NCBI GenBank assembly: GCA_030427925.1
Contig: JAUICJ010000015.1
Coordinates: 1-64,000 of the forward strand
From: Bacteroidia bacterium
GTDB lineage: Bacteria; Bacteroidota; Bacteroidia; Flavobacteriales_D; Sanyastnellaceae
DNA length: 64,000 nucleotides
Direction: 5' to 3'
The first letter of the stretch is position 1. Each line of letters begins with the position of its first letter. The notes below the pieces were generated by a model. That model was given only the letters and a program-made list of their open reading frames with translations. It did no database searches and had not been told where the DNA came from. Shown here in pieces: positions 8,166 through 18,230 of the stretch. The translations under genes were made by a program, and so were the position numbers.

Positions 8166-10804
8166 GCCAAATGCAGATTCATCGAAAGCGCTTTTCGCGC
8201 CTGTTCATGGGCCATGCCACGCCGTTGGGCATAGTCCTCAAGTTGGTCCGCTCCCACAAGACCCACCGCGAAATAGCGGGCCTCTTGCGGAGCAAAATAG
8301 TAACCTGAAACCGCGGCGGCGGGGGTCATGGCGAGCGTTTCCGTCAGCCGAATGCCCAATCGGGTTTCCACGTCGAGCAGTTCCCAAATCGCGCGTTTGT
8401 CCTCGTGATCCGGACAAGCGGGATACCCCGGCGCTGGCCGAATTCCCCGATACCGTTCGCGAATCAGTTCTTCCACGGAACACGCCTCGTCGGGTGCATA
8501 GCCCCAAAGCCGAACGCGCACTTCGCGGTGAAGCCATTCGGCGAGGGCCTCCGCAATCCGGTCCCCCACGGCCTTTGCGAGGATGGAGGCGTAGTCGTCC
8601 CCGTCATCCGCGGCCGCTTGGGCCCACGCCTCCACGCCGTGGACGGCCGTCGCAAAGCACCCGATGTGGTCGTCTGCGGCCACGAAATCGGCCAACGACC
8701 GCTGCACCCCATCCCGTTGGGGAAGTTGTTGCCGGAGGAACTCGAACTGAACCCCTTGCGGCCCAACGGCCACGGATTCCGGCCCCACCCGACGGGCCGC
8801 GAAGAGGCCCGCGATGGCACACGGCCGAATCGTCGCTTCCGCCTCCCACTGGTCCAGCAACGCCTCCGCATCCACCAAAACCTTCCGCGCCTCTTCCCCC
8901 ACCACCTCGTCGTCGAGGATGCGCGGAAACGCCCCCGCCAAGCCCCACGCCCGGAAAAACGGTCCCCAATCAATCAGTTGGCGCAACTCGGCCACGTCCA
9001 CGCGCTCGAACACGTGCACCCCGGGATGGGCGGGCGCGGGCGCGGACTCGCCCGCAATCCCTCCCCGTTCGCGCGCCACCTCAAGCGGCAGCAGCGATTT
9101 CGCTTCCCGATCCCGCGCGTACTGCGCCCGTACCTTTTCTTGATCGGCCTTGAGTTCCGCGAGGAACCCCAGGCGCTGCGTGTCCGAAACGAGCTTCGCC
9201 ACGACCGGAACGGCCCGCGACGCGTCGTTTACGTGCACCACATCCACGGACGGTGCTCTGGGCGCCAGCTTGACCGCCGTATGCACCCGCGAGGTGGTGG
9301 CCCCTCCGATGAGCAGCGGTTGGGACATGCCGCGCTCGGCCATGGCCTCGACCACTTCGGCCATTTCCTCGAGCGACGGCGTGATGAGCCCGCTCAGTCC
9401 GATGACGTCCGCCCCTTCGCGCTCAGCGGCGTCGAGGATGTCGTGTTTCGGCACCATCACCCCGAGATCCACTACGCGGTAGCCGTTGCAGCCGAGCACC
9501 ACCCCCACGATGTTTTTCCCGATGTCGTGCACGTCCCCCTTGACGGTCGCGAGGACTACCGTGGCTGCGGGCCGGCCTTTCGCTTTTTCGGCCTCCAGAA
9601 AGGGCGTTAAGTAGGCCACAGCTTGCTTCATGACCCGGGCGCTTTTGACGACTTGGGGCAAGAACATTTTGCCTGCGCCAAACCGATCTCCCACCTCGTT
9701 CATGCCGTCCATCAGCGGCCCTTCGATGACTGCCAGCGGCGAGCCGAGTGCCTGTCGGGCCGCTTCGGCGTCTTCTTCCACGCACTCTGTAAGGCCCTGG
9801 ATGAGCGCGTGTTGCAGGCGCTCTCGCCAAGGCAGCTCCTTCCATGCGGCTTGTGCGCGGCCCGTTTGGGACGCTGCGCCCTCGCTGCCGTGCTCGTCGG
9901 CCCAAGCGAGCAACCGCTCGGAAGCGTCATCGCGCCGGTCGAGCAAGACGTCCTCCACGCGCTCGAGAAGATCGGCAGGCAGGTCATCGTAGACGCCGAG
10001 CAACGTGGGGTTGACGATGCCGAGGTCCATGCCTGCCCGAATGGCGTGGTAGAGGAAGGCCGAATGCATGGCCTCGCGCACCACGGGATGGCCACGGAAG
10101 GAGAAACTGACGTTGGAAACACCGCCGGACACGTGGGCGCCAGGCAGGTGGGCGCGGATCCAAGCGGTCGCCTCGATGAAGTCGAGGGCGTTCCGGCGGT
10201 GTTCCGCCATGCCCGTGGCGACCGGGAAGACGTTGGGGTCGAAGATGATGTCGTTGGGGGGGAAGTGGATTTGGTCCACCAAAAGCCGGTACGCCCGCTC
10301 GCAAATCGCAATGCGCCGCTCGTACGAATCGGCTTGGCCCTCCTCGTCGAAGGCCATCACAACGACCGCGGCCCCATAACGGCGAATGGTGCGCGCCTGC
10401 TGCAAGAACTCGGCCTCACCGGCTTTCAGCGAAATGGAATTCACGACCCCCTTGCCTTGCAACACCTGAAGGCCCGCTTCGATGATGGCGAAATCGCTCG
10501 AGTCGATCATGATGGGGATGCGGGCGATGTCCGGCTCGGAGGCAATGAGGTTCAGGAAGGTGCGCATGGCCTCGACGCCGTCGATGAGGCCTTCGTCCAT
10601 GTTGACGTCCAAAATCTGCGCCCCGCCTTCGACCTGTTCGCGGGCGATGGCGAGGGCCTCGTCGTACTGCCCTTCTCGAATGAGCCGTGCAAACCGCCTG
10701 CTTCCGGTCACGTTGGTGCGCTCACCGATGTTGATGAAGTTCGACTCCGGCGTGACGTTCAGGGGCTCGAGGCCAGCGAGTTGCAGGGTGGTGGTTCGGC
10801 TCAT
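8162..10804 (-). CDS. metH: Cobalamin-dependent methionine synthase, C-terminal subunit (pterin, B12 and AdoMet activation domains)
   Basis: This 880-residue protein holds the methyl-THF-binding barrel (about residues 10-270), the cap and B12-binding domains (about 310-540) and the AdoMet reactivation domain (about 560-880). The B12-coordinating motif DVHDIG is visible with its histidine near residue 426. It works with the separate homocysteine-binding protein encoded just upstream. The two genes overlap by ATGA, which supports coupled synthesis of a split enzyme rather than a broken gene. Such splitting is usual in Flavobacteriia. Confidence 0.96.
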   Translation of the reverse strand: MSRTTTLQLAGLEPLNVTPESNFINIGERTNVTGSRRFARLIREGQYDEALAIAREQVEGGAQILDVNMDEGLIDGVEAMRTFLNLIASEPDIARIPIMIDSSDFAIIEAGLQVLQGKGVVNSISLKAGEAEFLQQARTIRRYGAAVVVMAFDEEGQADSYERRIAICERAYRLLVDQIHFPPNDIIFDPNVFPVATGMAEHRRNALDFIEATAWIRAHLPGAHVSGGVSNVSFSFRGHPVVREAMHSAFLYHAIRAGMDLGIVNPTLLGVYDDLPADLLERVEDVLLDRRDDASERLLAWADEHGSEGAASQTGRAQAAWKELPWRERLQHALIQGLTECVEEDAEAARQALGSPLAVIEGPLMDGMNEVGDRFGAGKMFLPQVVKSARVMKQAVAYLTPFLEAEKAKGRPAATVVLATVKGDVHDIGKNIVGVVLGCNGYRVVDLGVMVPKHDILDAAEREGADVIGLSGLITPSLEEMAEVVEAMAERGMSQPLLIGGATTSRVHTAVKLAPRAPSVDVVHVNDASRAVPVVAKLVSDTQRLGFLAELKADQEKVRAQYARDREAKSLLPLEVARERGGIAGESAPAPAHPGVHVFERVDVAELRQLIDWGPFFRAWGLAGAFPRILDDEVVGEEARKVLVDAEALLDQWEAEATIRPCAIAGLFAARRVGPESVAVGPQGVQFEFLRQQLPQRDGVQRSLADFVAADDHIGCFATAVHGVEAWAQAAADDGDDYASILAKAVGDRIAEALAEWLHREVRVRLWGYAPDEACSVEELIRERYRGIRPAPGYPACPDHEDKRAIWELLDVETRLGIRLTETLAMTPAAAVSGYYFAPQEARYFAVGLVGADQLEDYAQRRGMAHEQARKALSMNLHLA

Positions 10805-11829
10805 GAGGCGGGGGCGTTGGCGGGCAAGGGACGGGGCGCGTACTCAGCGGCCACGCGGGCGAGGGCGGCGATGTGGTCGGGGGTCGTTCCGCAACAACCG
10901 CCGAGGATGTTCAGCCAGCCCTGTTCGAGGAAGGGACGAACGGCTTCTGCCATCGCGTCCGGCCCTTGGTCGTACTCGCCGAGTTCATTCGGCAAGCCGG
11001 CATTCGGGTAGGCGCTCACGCGGCACGGGGCCTCGCGCGCCATGACCTCCAAGAAGGGAGTGAGCTGTTCAGCTCCCAAGGCACAGTTCAGGCCGATGCT
11101 GAAGGCTGGAACGTGTTGCAGGGAGATGAGGAAGGCCTCCGTGGTTTGGCCACTCAAGGTCCTCCCCGAGGCATCCGTGATCGTGCCCGAAATCAGGATG
11201 GGCAACCGCTCACCCCGTGCGTCGAAGGCTTCTTCAATGGCGAACAAAGCCGCCTTCGCGTTCAAGGTGTCGAAAATCGTCTCCACCAACAAGGCGTCGG
11301 CACCGCCCGCCATCAGCCCATCCGCCTGCTCCCGATAGGCCGCGACCAACTCGGTGAACGTGATGGCACGAAAACCCGGCCGGTTCACGTCGGGGGAGAG
11401 CGAGGCGGTTTTGTTCGTCGGTCCGAGGGCCCCGGCCACAAAGCGAGGCACCCCCGTGCGCGCCTCCGCCTCATCCGCTGCTTCCCGGGCAATCCGCGCA
11501 GCGGCTTCGTTGATGCGAAACGCCCAGTCTTCCAATCCGTAATCCGCTTGGGCAATGCGCGTTGCGCTGAAGGTGTTCGTTTCCACAAGGTCCGCACCTG
11601 CGGCCAAGTATTCCGCGTGGATGCCTTTCACGACCTCCGGGCGCGTCAAACACAGCACGTCGTTGTTGCCTTTGAGCGGTCGTTCGTGTACAGCGAACAG
11701 CCGACCGCGAAAGTCCTCCTCGGAAAGGCGGTGCCGTTGGATCATCGTGCCCATGGCACCGTCGAGGATGAGGACGCGCTCGGCGGCAGCCTCGTGCAGG
11801 GTGTGGGTTCGTTCAGAAAGGGAGTTCAT
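10801..11829 (-). CDS. metH: Methionine synthase, N-terminal homocysteine S-methyltransferase subunit
   Basis: This 342-residue protein is the homocysteine-binding half of cobalamin-dependent methionine synthase. It has the [11 protein letters not shown] start of the barrel and the zinc cysteines in GLNCALG and GGCCGT. I chose the ATG at 11829 because it gives the usual short N terminus. An in-frame ATG at 11898 lies inside the P1 helix of the SAM riboswitch and would add 23 residues, so either start is possible. No Shine-Dalgarno sequence is visible. It is the first gene of the metH-metH-metF operon. Confidence 0.94.
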   Translation of the reverse strand: MNSLSERTHTLHEAAAERVLILDGAMGTMIQRHRLSEEDFRGRLFAVHERPLKGNNDVLCLTRPEVVKGIHAEYLAAGADLVETNTFSATRIAQADYGLEDWAFRINEAAARIAREAADEAEARTGVPRFVAGALGPTNKTASLSPDVNRPGFRAITFTELVAAYREQADGLMAGGADALLVETIFDTLNAKAALFAIEEAFDARGERLPILISGTITDASGRTLSGQTTEAFLISLQHVPAFSIGLNCALGAEQLTPFLEVMAREAPCRVSAYPNAGLPNELGEYDQGPDAMAEAVRPFLEQGWLNILGGCCGTTPDHIAALARVAAEYAPRPLPANAPAS

Positions 11830-11892
11830 GCCGTTGCGATCGATGTTGGGCTCAGTCGCGCAAGCGGAAGGGTTCAACAAGAACCGTTCGTG

Positions 11893-11993
11893 GCTCATCT
11901 TTCCCACGGTTAGGTGGGGAGGATGTGGCACCCGGCCCATTCCCGGGTTGCCAAGACTTCACAGGGCCTGTCCCTCCGTCTTTCGCGATAAGC
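11893..11993 (-). ncRNA. SAM-I (S-box) riboswitch aptamer upstream of metH
   Basis: Read on the minus strand, the region contains the S-box core: CTTATC, GGAGGGA, GGCCC, TGTGAAG, GGCAACC and GGTGCCA in the right order. The helices close: P1 GCTTATC (11993-11987) with GATGAGC (11899-11893), P2 AAGAC with GTCTT, P3 CCCGG with CCGGG, and P4 CCCAC with GTGGG. It would sense S-adenosylmethionine and switch off the methionine operon. No terminator with a U-run follows, so control is probably at translation. An in-frame ATG lies within the 3' strand of P1. Confidence 0.92.
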
Positions 11994-11997
11994 ATTC

Positions 11998-12005
11998 GCA
12001 AGGTA
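11998..12005 (-). promoter_or_regulatory. Probable -7 box of the metH operon
   Basis: On the minus strand TACCTTGC resembles the Bacteroidota -7 consensus TAnnTTTG. It is placed so that transcription would start at about 11991-11993, exactly at the 5' strand of riboswitch helix P1. The same variant box occurs before the NUDIX gene at 14114-14121. Confidence 0.6.
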
Positions 12006-12044
12006 CGTCGAAATCGCGAAGATTATTTCACGCAGATTTCCCAT

Positions 12045-12052
12045 TACTTTTG
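12045..12052 (+). promoter_or_regulatory. -7 box of metK
   Basis: TACTTTTG matches the Bacteroidota TAnnTTTG box. It lies 7 bases before the metK start codon, so the mRNA would have almost no 5' leader. It also decides against any start further upstream. Confidence 0.65.
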
Positions 12053-12059
12053 CATCCAC

Positions 12060-13319
12060 ATGAGCTATTACTTCACCTCAGAGTCCGTTTCGGAAGGGCA
12101 TCCAGATAAGGTTGCAGACCAAATCTCGGACGCCATCATCGACCACTTCCTCGCCGCCGACGCCCAGTCGAAAGTAGCCTGCGAGACCCTCGTGACCACG
12201 GGTCAGGTCGTGCTTGCCGGAGAAATCAAGAGCGAGGCGTACGTCGACGTCCAGCAAGTCGCCCGCGACGTCATCGAACGCATCGGATACACGAAGAGCG
12301 ACTACATGTTCGAAGCACAATCGTGCGGAATTTTGAGCGCGCTCCACGAGCAATCCCCCGACATCAACCAAGGCGTCGACCGCGCCACTCCCGAGGAACA
12401 GGGAGCCGGCGACCAGGGCATGATGTTCGGTTACGCCTGCCGCGAGACCGAGAACTTCATGCCGCTTCCGCTCGAGCTCAGCCACCGCTTGCTCCGCGAG
12501 CTCGCCACCATCCGCCGCGAGGAAAACAGCCCGATGCCCTACCTGCGGCCGGATGCCAAGTCCCAAGTGACCATCCAATACGCCGACGACGACACGCCCG
12601 AGCGCATCGAGGCCATCGTCGTTTCCACGCAACACGACCCCTTCCACGAAGACGAGCAGACCATGCTCGACCAAATCAAAAAGGATGTCCAAGACGTCCT
12701 CATTCCCCGTGTGAAGGCGACGATGTCCGAGGACGTGCAGGCGCTGTTCGGCGATGACATCAAGTTGCACGTCAATCCCACGGGCAAGTTCGTCATCGGA
12801 GGCCCGCACGGCGATACGGGGTTGACCGGTCGAAAGATCATCGTCGACACGTACGGAGGCAAGGGTGCCCACGGTGGCGGTGCGTTCAGCGGCAAGGATC
12901 CGTCGAAGGTGGACCGCAGTGCGGCCTACGCTGCGCGCTACATCGCCAAGCATTTGGTGGCTGCCGGCTTGTGCGACGAGGCCTTGGTGCAACTCGCTTA
13001 CGCCATCGGCGTAGCCGAGCCGGTCGGCTTCTACATCAACACGTACGGAACGTCTCACATGAACTTAACGGACGGTGAAATCGCGGACGTGGTGCGGACG
13101 ATTTTCCCGACCCGCCCTTACGACATCGAACAGGCCTTCCAGCTCCGGATGCCCATCTACGAGGAGACCGCTGCCTACGGCCACATGGGGCGCGAACCCG
13201 AAGTCAAGACGAAGACCTTCCGCCACGCAAACGGCAAGGATTTCAGCGTGGAAGTCACGCTCTTCCCGTGGGAGAAACTGGACCGCGTTGAAGCGGTTCG
13301 CGAGGCATTTGGCCTTTGA
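12060..13319 (+). CDS. metK: S-adenosylmethionine synthetase
   Basis: MetK makes S-adenosylmethionine from methionine and ATP. The 419-residue protein starts [16 protein letters not shown], holding the methionine- and ATP-binding first motif, and contains the [12 protein letters not shown] and [16 protein letters not shown] signatures. An open frame extends 45 codons upstream, but the promoter box lies inside that stretch, so the ATG at 12060 is chosen. It is divergent from the SAM-riboswitch-controlled methionine operon, and no S-box precedes metK itself. Confidence 0.97.
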   Translation: MSYYFTSESVSEGHPDKVADQISDAIIDHFLAADAQSKVACETLVTTGQVVLAGEIKSEAYVDVQQVARDVIERIGYTKSDYMFEAQSCGILSALHEQSPDINQGVDRATPEEQGAGDQGMMFGYACRETENFMPLPLELSHRLLRELATIRREENSPMPYLRPDAKSQVTIQYADDDTPERIEAIVVSTQHDPFHEDEQTMLDQIKKDVQDVLIPRVKATMSEDVQALFGDDIKLHVNPTGKFVIGGPHGDTGLTGRKIIVDTYGGKGAHGGGAFSGKDPSKVDRSAAYAARYIAKHLVAAGLCDEALVQLAYAIGVAEPVGFYINTYGTSHMNLTDGEIADVVRTIFPTRPYDIEQAFQLRMPIYEETAAYGHMGREPEVKTKTFRHANGKDFSVEVTLFPWEKLDRVEAVREAFGL

Positions 13320-13340
13320 TCCTCCGGGGTTTGCAACGAA

Positions 13341-13367
13341 AAACGGCCCGTTCTGCGGGCCGTTTTT
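13341..13367. terminator. Bidirectional terminator between metK and the NUDIX gene
   Basis: A perfect 10-bp stem (AAACGGCCCG, 13341-13350, with CGGGCCGTTT, 13356-13365) has a 5-base loop and T-runs available on both strands. It sits between two convergent genes and can end both transcripts. Confidence 0.9.
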
Positions 13368-13379
13368 GCGTCGTGTCGG

Positions 13380-14096
13380 TCAGAACAGGAAGTCGTAACC
13401 GGTGAGCTTCATTTTTTCGTATTTCTCCCGGTTGAAGCCGAACAATTGGCTGCCCTTGTGCTGCCCCCGTCCGCTGCCATCGGATTTCTTTTCGAGGTCG
13501 ATGAGCAAGGTGGTCTTGAACAGTTTCTTGCGGAAATTCCGCTTGTCGAAGCTTTTGCCGAGCGCCGCTTCGTAAAGGGTTTGCAGCTGGCCGAGGGTGA
13601 ATTCTTCAGGGAGCAAATTGAAGCCCACAGGTCGCCGTTTAACGCGCCGCTTAAGCCGTTCCTTGGCGTACTGCACGATGTCGTTGTGGTCGTAGGCCAA
13701 ATCCGGCATCTGCAAATAAGGAACCCACTGCATGCCATATTTCTCCCAACGCTCCGCTTGGAAGTCCTCCTTCCTCACCAATGCGTAGTGGGCCACGTTG
13801 ACCACCCGCCCGCCCGGGTGGCGGTACACTTTGCCGAAGGCCTGCAGCTGTTCGATGATTTCGGGATCGTCGTAGCCGAACAACTGCTCGAACATCTTCC
13901 GGGCACTCAACATGAATTCCGCGGTGTGGTGGATGTAGCGGCTCGGCAGCATCAGCGCGCCCTCAAACGGCTTGCGCGCGCTCTTCGCGACCAGGATTTG
14001 CAATTGCTGTCCATCGAACCCGATGAGCACCAAACTCAGGGAGATGGCGACGTTGAAATCCGGTTCTTCTTGGGGGTACTGAAGGGAATCGGTCAT
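13380..14096 (-). CDS. NUDIX-domain protein with C-terminal winged helix (NrtR-like regulator)
   Basis: The 238-residue protein begins with a NUDIX-like domain (about residues 10-135, with IALSLVLIGFDG-type opening and LMLPSRYIH) and ends with a helix-turn-helix region (about 150-238; EEFTLGQLQTLYEAALG, FDKRNFRKKL). This is the layout of NrtR-type regulators, which sense NAD metabolites or sugar nucleotides. The classical NUDIX catalytic box is not clear, as in many regulators of this type. The start is set at MTDSLQ. A TACCTTGC promoter box lies at 14114-14121. No NAD or sugar genes are adjacent to reveal the target. Confidence 0.85.
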   Translation of the reverse strand: MTDSLQYPQEEPDFNVAISLSLVLIGFDGQQLQILVAKSARKPFEGALMLPSRYIHHTAEFMLSARKMFEQLFGYDDPEIIEQLQAFGKVYRHPGGRVVNVAHYALVRKEDFQAERWEKYGMQWVPYLQMPDLAYDHNDIVQYAKERLKRRVKRRPVGFNLLPEEFTLGQLQTLYEAALGKSFDKRNFRKKLFKTTLLIDLEKKSDGSGRGQHKGSQLFGFNREKYEKMKLTGYDFLF

Positions 14097-14245
14097 GGCT
14101 GCGGGGTGAACGCGCAAGGTAATTCACTTCTCAATGCGGGGTCGTTGGAGTTTGTTAAGGAATGGGCACCACCGGCAGGGGATTGTGCATAACCGTGTCG
14201 ATGCGTTGTGGATTTCCCGGGGCGGAAGGTGGTGGTGAATGGGGG

Positions 14246-14253
14246 TAAATTCG
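14246..14253 (+). promoter_or_regulatory. -7 box of dnaB
   Basis: TAAATTCG, the variant box used repeatedly in this window, stands 29 bases before the dnaB start codon and would give a leader of about two dozen bases. Confidence 0.5.
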
Positions 14254-14282
14254 AGGTTCCATTTTTGGTCCAAAATCCGTCC

Positions 14283-15824
14283 ATGAGCGATTCCCCATAC
14301 ACCACCAACAACCGCGTGCGGAATGCCACGCGCAGCCCGCTTTCTCCGGAACTTTCCCTCGGCAAATTGCCGCCTCAAGCCCTGGAACTCGAAGAGGCGG
14401 TGCTCGGTGCGATGATGCTCGAAGCGACGGCCGTCAATGCCGTAATCGACGTCCTCCAAGCCGAGAGCTTCTACAAGGACGGACACAAGGCCATCTACGC
14501 CGCCATTGCCCAACTCTTCAACGACTCCGAGCCGGTGGACATGTTGACTGTGACGGAAAAGTTGCGCAAGAACGGCGACCTCGCCCTCGTCGGTGGCGCC
14601 GCTGCGGTGGCCAAATTGACGGCGCGGGTTGCGAGCACAGCGAACATCGAGGCCCACGCCCGCATCATCTCGCAGAAGCACATCCAACGCGAACTCATCC
14701 GGGTTTCAACCGAAATCACCACGAAGGCATTCGAGGAAACGACGGACGTGCTGGACCTCCTCGATGAGGCGGAAAGCAACCTGTTCGAAGTGGCGCAGGG
14801 CAACATCCGCCGGAGCTATGAGTCCATGAAGGACATCATGAAGAAGGCCCTCGAAGAAATCGACAACGCCCGAAGCCAAGAGGGCGGCGTGAGCGGCATT
14901 CCGTCCGGATTTGCAGGCATCGACAAGGTCACCGGTGGATTCCAACGGAGCGACATGGTCGTCCTCGCCGCTCGCCCGGGGATGGGCAAGACGGCGTTCG
15001 TGCTGTCCATGGCGCGCAACGTCACCGTCGATCACGGCATTCCGGTCGCCTTGTTTTCGCTGGAAATGTCCGCCATCCAAATCGTGCAGCGCCTCATCTC
15101 CTCCGAGACCGAAATCAGTTCCGACAAGTTCAGGAAAGGCACCCTGGAGGACCACGAGTACACGCAGCTTCACGAGCGCATCGGCAAGTTGTCCAAGGCG
15201 CCCTTGTTCATCGACGACACCCCGGCGCTGAGTGTCTTTGAGTTGCGGGCCAAGTGCCGCCGACTGAAGTCCGCAAACGGCATCGAAATGGTCATCATCG
15301 ACTACCTCCAGCTCATGAGCGCCGGTTCCGACAAAGGCAACCGCGAACAGGAGATTTCGACGATTTCGCGTTCCATCAAGTCCATTGCGAAGGAGCTGGA
15401 CATCCCCATCATTGCGCTGTCCCAGCTTTCGCGGAGTGTGGAAACGCGAGGGGGCGACAAGCGGCCGATGTTGTCCGACCTGCGGGAATCGGGGGCCATT
15501 GAGCAGGACGCGGATTTGGTCGCGTTCATTTACCGGCCGGAGTATTATGGCTTCACGGATTACAAGGATGGCATCGACACGGCGGGGTTGGGGGAATTCA
15601 TTTTGGCCAAACACCGGCACGGCGCCCTCGAAGACATCCGGCTGCGCTTTGTCCAGCGCCTCGCGAAGTTCACGAACTGGGACGAGTTCGAACAAGGTCC
15701 GGGCTTCGATCGCGGGGGCGGCACCGGGGGGATGATGCCCAACAACGACTTCATGAACCAGCCGCCGACGGTGACGGTTCGGTCCCGGATGGATGACCTT
15801 CCCGAATCCGACGCGCCCTTCTGA
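14283..15824 (+). CDS. dnaB: Replicative DNA helicase DnaB
   Basis: DnaB is the hexameric helicase that unwinds DNA at the replication fork. The 513-residue protein has the N-terminal primase-interacting domain (LPPQALELEEAVLGAMM near residue 25), the RecA-like helicase domain with Walker A PGMGKTAF near residue 233, and the late motifs LSQLSRSVE and LSDLRESGAIEQDAD. No intein is present. The ATG at 14283 follows the promoter box and gives the usual N terminus. Confidence 0.97.
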   Translation: MSDSPYTTNNRVRNATRSPLSPELSLGKLPPQALELEEAVLGAMMLEATAVNAVIDVLQAESFYKDGHKAIYAAIAQLFNDSEPVDMLTVTEKLRKNGDLALVGGAAAVAKLTARVASTANIEAHARIISQKHIQRELIRVSTEITTKAFEETTDVLDLLDEAESNLFEVAQGNIRRSYESMKDIMKKALEEIDNARSQEGGVSGIPSGFAGIDKVTGGFQRSDMVVLAARPGMGKTAFVLSMARNVTVDHGIPVALFSLEMSAIQIVQRLISSETEISSDKFRKGTLEDHEYTQLHERIGKLSKAPLFIDDTPALSVFELRAKCRRLKSANGIEMVIIDYLQLMSAGSDKGNREQEISTISRSIKSIAKELDIPIIALSQLSRSVETRGGDKRPMLSDLRESGAIEQDADLVAFIYRPEYYGFTDYKDGIDTAGLGEFILAKHRHGALEDIRLRFVQRLAKFTNWDEFEQGPGFDRGGGTGGMMPNNDFMNQPPTVTVRSRMDDLPESDAPF

Positions 15825-15854
15825 GCGCAGCGCTCGCCTTCGTAACTTCGGAAC

Positions 15855-17135
15855 ATGGCAAAGCGAACGGTGCACCCAGTGCGGTGGTGGGTATTGGTGG
15901 TCTTGTTGTTTTGGGGAGCGGGCGCTCAGGCGAGCCGGGTGTTGCTGCCCATGGACGACAGCCAGCAGAACCATTTGAAAGCGTACGGCATCGCCTTTTG
16001 GGTGCTTGAGAATGACCTCGAAGTCGAGTGGTTGTTGAATTACCGAGGTGGCAGTTTCCTCCTTCCGAATGCTCCCGAAATCGTTTCCGAGTGCATCATT
16101 CGGGGGGTGTCGCACCAGGTCATTGCCGATGTGCAAGCCGCGGCCATCCTCTCGGAAATCGCCGATCCCGAGGTGAACATGGAGCACGTGAAGCTGGAAG
16201 TGGCACCGAAGATTGCGGTGTACAGTCCGGATGGCAAGATGCCGTGGGACGATGCGGTGACGTTGGTTTTGGCCTATGCGGAAATTCCCTACGACCGCGT
16301 GTACGATGCGGAAGTGCTGAACGGTGAGCTGGTGGATTACGATTGGCTGCACCTTCACCACGAGGATTTCACGGGCCAATTTGGCAAGTTCTATCGCAGC
16401 TACCGCAATGCGCCTTGGTACCAGGACGAAGTGGCGAACCAAACCGCCTCCGCGCGCACGCTCGGGTTCCACAAGGTGAGCCACATGAAGCGGGAAGTGG
16501 CCCTGACCATTCGGGATTTCGTCTTGGGCGGGGGCTTCCTCTTTACGATGTGTTCTGGGACGGATTCGTTTGACATCGCCCTCGCCGCAGAGGACGTGGA
16601 CATTTGTGCGGCACCCTTTGACGGCGATCCCGCCGACCCGAATGCCGCCAACGCCATCGATTACGAGCGCGGGTTTGCGTTTCAAGACTACACGCTGGAG
16701 ATGGACCCCATGGTGTACGAGTTTTCCAACATCGACGCCACGGAGGACCACACGAAGCTCAAGCAGCTCAACGATTTCTTCACCCTGTTCGAGTTTTCGG
16801 CCAAATGGGACATCATTCCCACCATGTTGACGCAGTCCCACGAGCGCGCCATTCCCGGATTCATGGGCCAAACCACAGCTTTCCGAAAGGATTTCGTTCG
16901 CCCCGATGTCATCATCATGGGCGAAACCAAGAGCACCCGGTCAGCGAAGTACATCCACGGGGAGTTGGGGCAGGGGCAGTGGACATATTATGGAGGGCAC
17001 GATCCGGAGGACTACCGCCATTTGGTCAACGATCCGCCGACGGACCTGAACCTGCATCCCAATTCATGCGGATACCGGCTCATCCTGAACAACATCCTGT
17101 TCCCCGCCGCGAAAAAGAAGGAGCGAAAAACCTGA
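15855..17135 (+). CDS. Exported conserved Bacteroidota protein of unknown function (often labelled asparagine synthetase B)
   Basis: The 426-residue protein has a signal peptide (hydrophobic residues 11-25, ending GAQAS) and a basic tail. Related Bacteroidota proteins are commonly annotated asparagine synthetase B, but no N-terminal cysteine nucleophile and no ATP-pyrophosphatase motif are visible. The order of beta strands and the segment FVLGGGFLFTMCSGTDS resemble a class I glutamine-amidotransferase-like fold. That fold is inference, and no clear catalytic triad is seen. A TAACTTCG box stands four bases before the ATG, implying a leaderless mRNA. Two bases separate its stop from the convergent SiaB-like gene. 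Confidence 0.8.
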   Translation: MAKRTVHPVRWWVLVVLLFWGAGAQASRVLLPMDDSQQNHLKAYGIAFWVLENDLEVEWLLNYRGGSFLLPNAPEIVSECIIRGVSHQVIADVQAAAILSEIADPEVNMEHVKLEVAPKIAVYSPDGKMPWDDAVTLVLAYAEIPYDRVYDAEVLNGELVDYDWLHLHHEDFTGQFGKFYRSYRNAPWYQDEVANQTASARTLGFHKVSHMKREVALTIRDFVLGGGFLFTMCSGTDSFDIALAAEDVDICAAPFDGDPADPNAANAIDYERGFAFQDYTLEMDPMVYEFSNIDATEDHTKLKQLNDFFTLFEFSAKWDIIPTMLTQSHERAIPGFMGQTTAFRKDFVRPDVIIMGETKSTRSAKYIHGELGQGQWTYYGGHDPEDYRHLVNDPPTDLNLHPNSCGYRLILNNILFPAAKKKERKT

Positions 17136-17137
17136 GC

Positions 17138-17713
17138 TCAGTTCCGAACGAGCACCGAAAGCGTGAACATGAACAGTTCGTCGCCGCATTCGGAGAACTG
17201 GTAATTGAGCGGCCCTTCTGATCGCTTGGCCATGCTCAGCAGCCCCAGTCCTGCGCCTCCCCGTTCGCTCAATTCGCCTTCGCAAAGGGTTTCCACATAG
17301 GCTTTGCGCAATTCGTCGCGGCTCATGCCATTCACCGTGGCCAGGCGTTCGCGCAATTCGGACGCCATGTCAAAGTCAACGATGTTTCCCGTTTGGACTT
17401 GGAACCCGAGTGGGGTTTGTTCGAGGGTGAGGAAGAAGGGGGTTTCGCCTTGCGCATCGACCCACCCGTGGCGCGAAACGTTCTGAAGGGCTTCGATGAG
17501 GACGTGCCCGACCCGCCGGGATCGCTTCAGCGGGCTGCCAACTGACATCACCGCTTGTTCACTCAAAGCCAACAACGCATCCGAGGCGGCTCCCGACAAA
17601 TTGCCCGTGTACGAGACCAAAATCCCCATGTCACCACCGGAATCCGCGCGGCCTTGAAGACGCTGGTGCATCTCCTCGCGCAGGGGGCGGTGTATGGATT
17701 CGAAGTCGTGCAT
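17138..17713 (-). CDS. SiaB-family protein kinase-like protein (DUF6272)
   Basis: The 191-residue product resembles SiaB-type proteins, HATPase-fold kinases related to anti-sigma regulators. The visible N-box-like segment is VGHVLIEALQNVSRHG near residue 80, and the G-box-like segment is GGAGLGLLSMAKRS near residue 160. SiaB kinases in other bacteria act on an STAS partner in partner-switching control of aggregation. No STAS or phosphatase partner is adjacent here. The start at 17713 follows a TATTTTCG box by about 20 bases. The 170 bases upstream hold nothing else recognisable. Confidence 0.72.
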   Translation of the reverse strand: MHDFESIHRPLREEMHQRLQGRADSGGDMGILVSYTGNLSGAASDALLALSEQAVMSVGSPLKRSRRVGHVLIEALQNVSRHGWVDAQGETPFFLTLEQTPLGFQVQTGNIVDFDMASELRERLATVNGMSRDELRKAYVETLCEGELSERGGAGLGLLSMAKRSEGPLNYQFSECGDELFMFTLSVLVRN

Positions 17714-17886
17714 CGCTAAAAGGGTAGACGAAAATACGAAAAACAACGATGAACAAACAAATGTCATCGACGTTTTGCGCGATTTTAACAACACCAAGAT
17801 ACTTCGAGTTGCGCTGTGCACGGGGGAGGGGGGCTGAAAATGTACCGAGAGTTTTCCACGGCACTAAGCAGTTTCGTCGGGAGTTA

Positions 17887-18180
17887 TCAGGCGGAAACGT
17901 TGCGGTGACGGCGCACGTGGTGTTCCGAAATGAGCGAAATCCCTTCCGGTGTGCGGATCATGTCATAAAAACTGGGGTGCATGAAATTCAGCGTCCGCTG
18001 GAACGGACGGCCTTCGAAGTGGCAACGCCACACTTGCAAGGCGAGGCGTTTCGTGGTTTCCCAAGCGTACGGGTTGAAGCCCATCGGACGGGAAAACCGC
18101 TCGACCCAAAGGCGCGCTTCTGCGAGGTTGGTCACGGTGTTGCTGGCTTGGAAGGCCATGGGGTTCAAGGGAAGTGCCAT
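17887..18180 (-). CDS. Small protein of unknown function
   Basis: The 97-residue product is not recognised. It is soluble, with no signal peptide or membrane segment, and rich in Arg, His and aromatic residues (a PFQRTLNFMHPSFYDMI stretch near residue 60). It lies 50 bases after the gene at 18231-18599 on the same strand and may be the last gene of a unit led by the WYL regulator. Both small proteins contain a TPEG motif near their C termini. Coding potential is judged from length, context and composition. Confidence 0.5.
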   Translation of the reverse strand: MALPLNPMAFQASNTVTNLAEARLWVERFSRPMGFNPYAWETTKRLALQVWRCHFEGRPFQRTLNFMHPSFYDMIRTPEGISLISEHHVRRHRNVSA

Positions 18181-18230
18181 GATGCATTGCGTTTAACAAG
18201 ACAAAGGATGGAAGCCACATCGTAACCGAT

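Noticed and set aside
10801-11829. metH as a broken or frameshifted gene
   Set aside because: The two parts divide exactly at a domain border and overlap by ATGA; a split cobalamin-dependent methionine synthase is normal in this lineage.
11925-12059. A 45-residue N-terminal extension of MetK
   Set aside because: The -7 promoter box lies within it, it crosses the antisense riboswitch region and it has no similarity to MetK N termini.
14706-16871. A 721-codon antisense frame across dnaB and the exported unknown
   Set aside because: It spans two recognisable genes on the other strand and has no recognisable motif; it is a GC-rich shadow frame.
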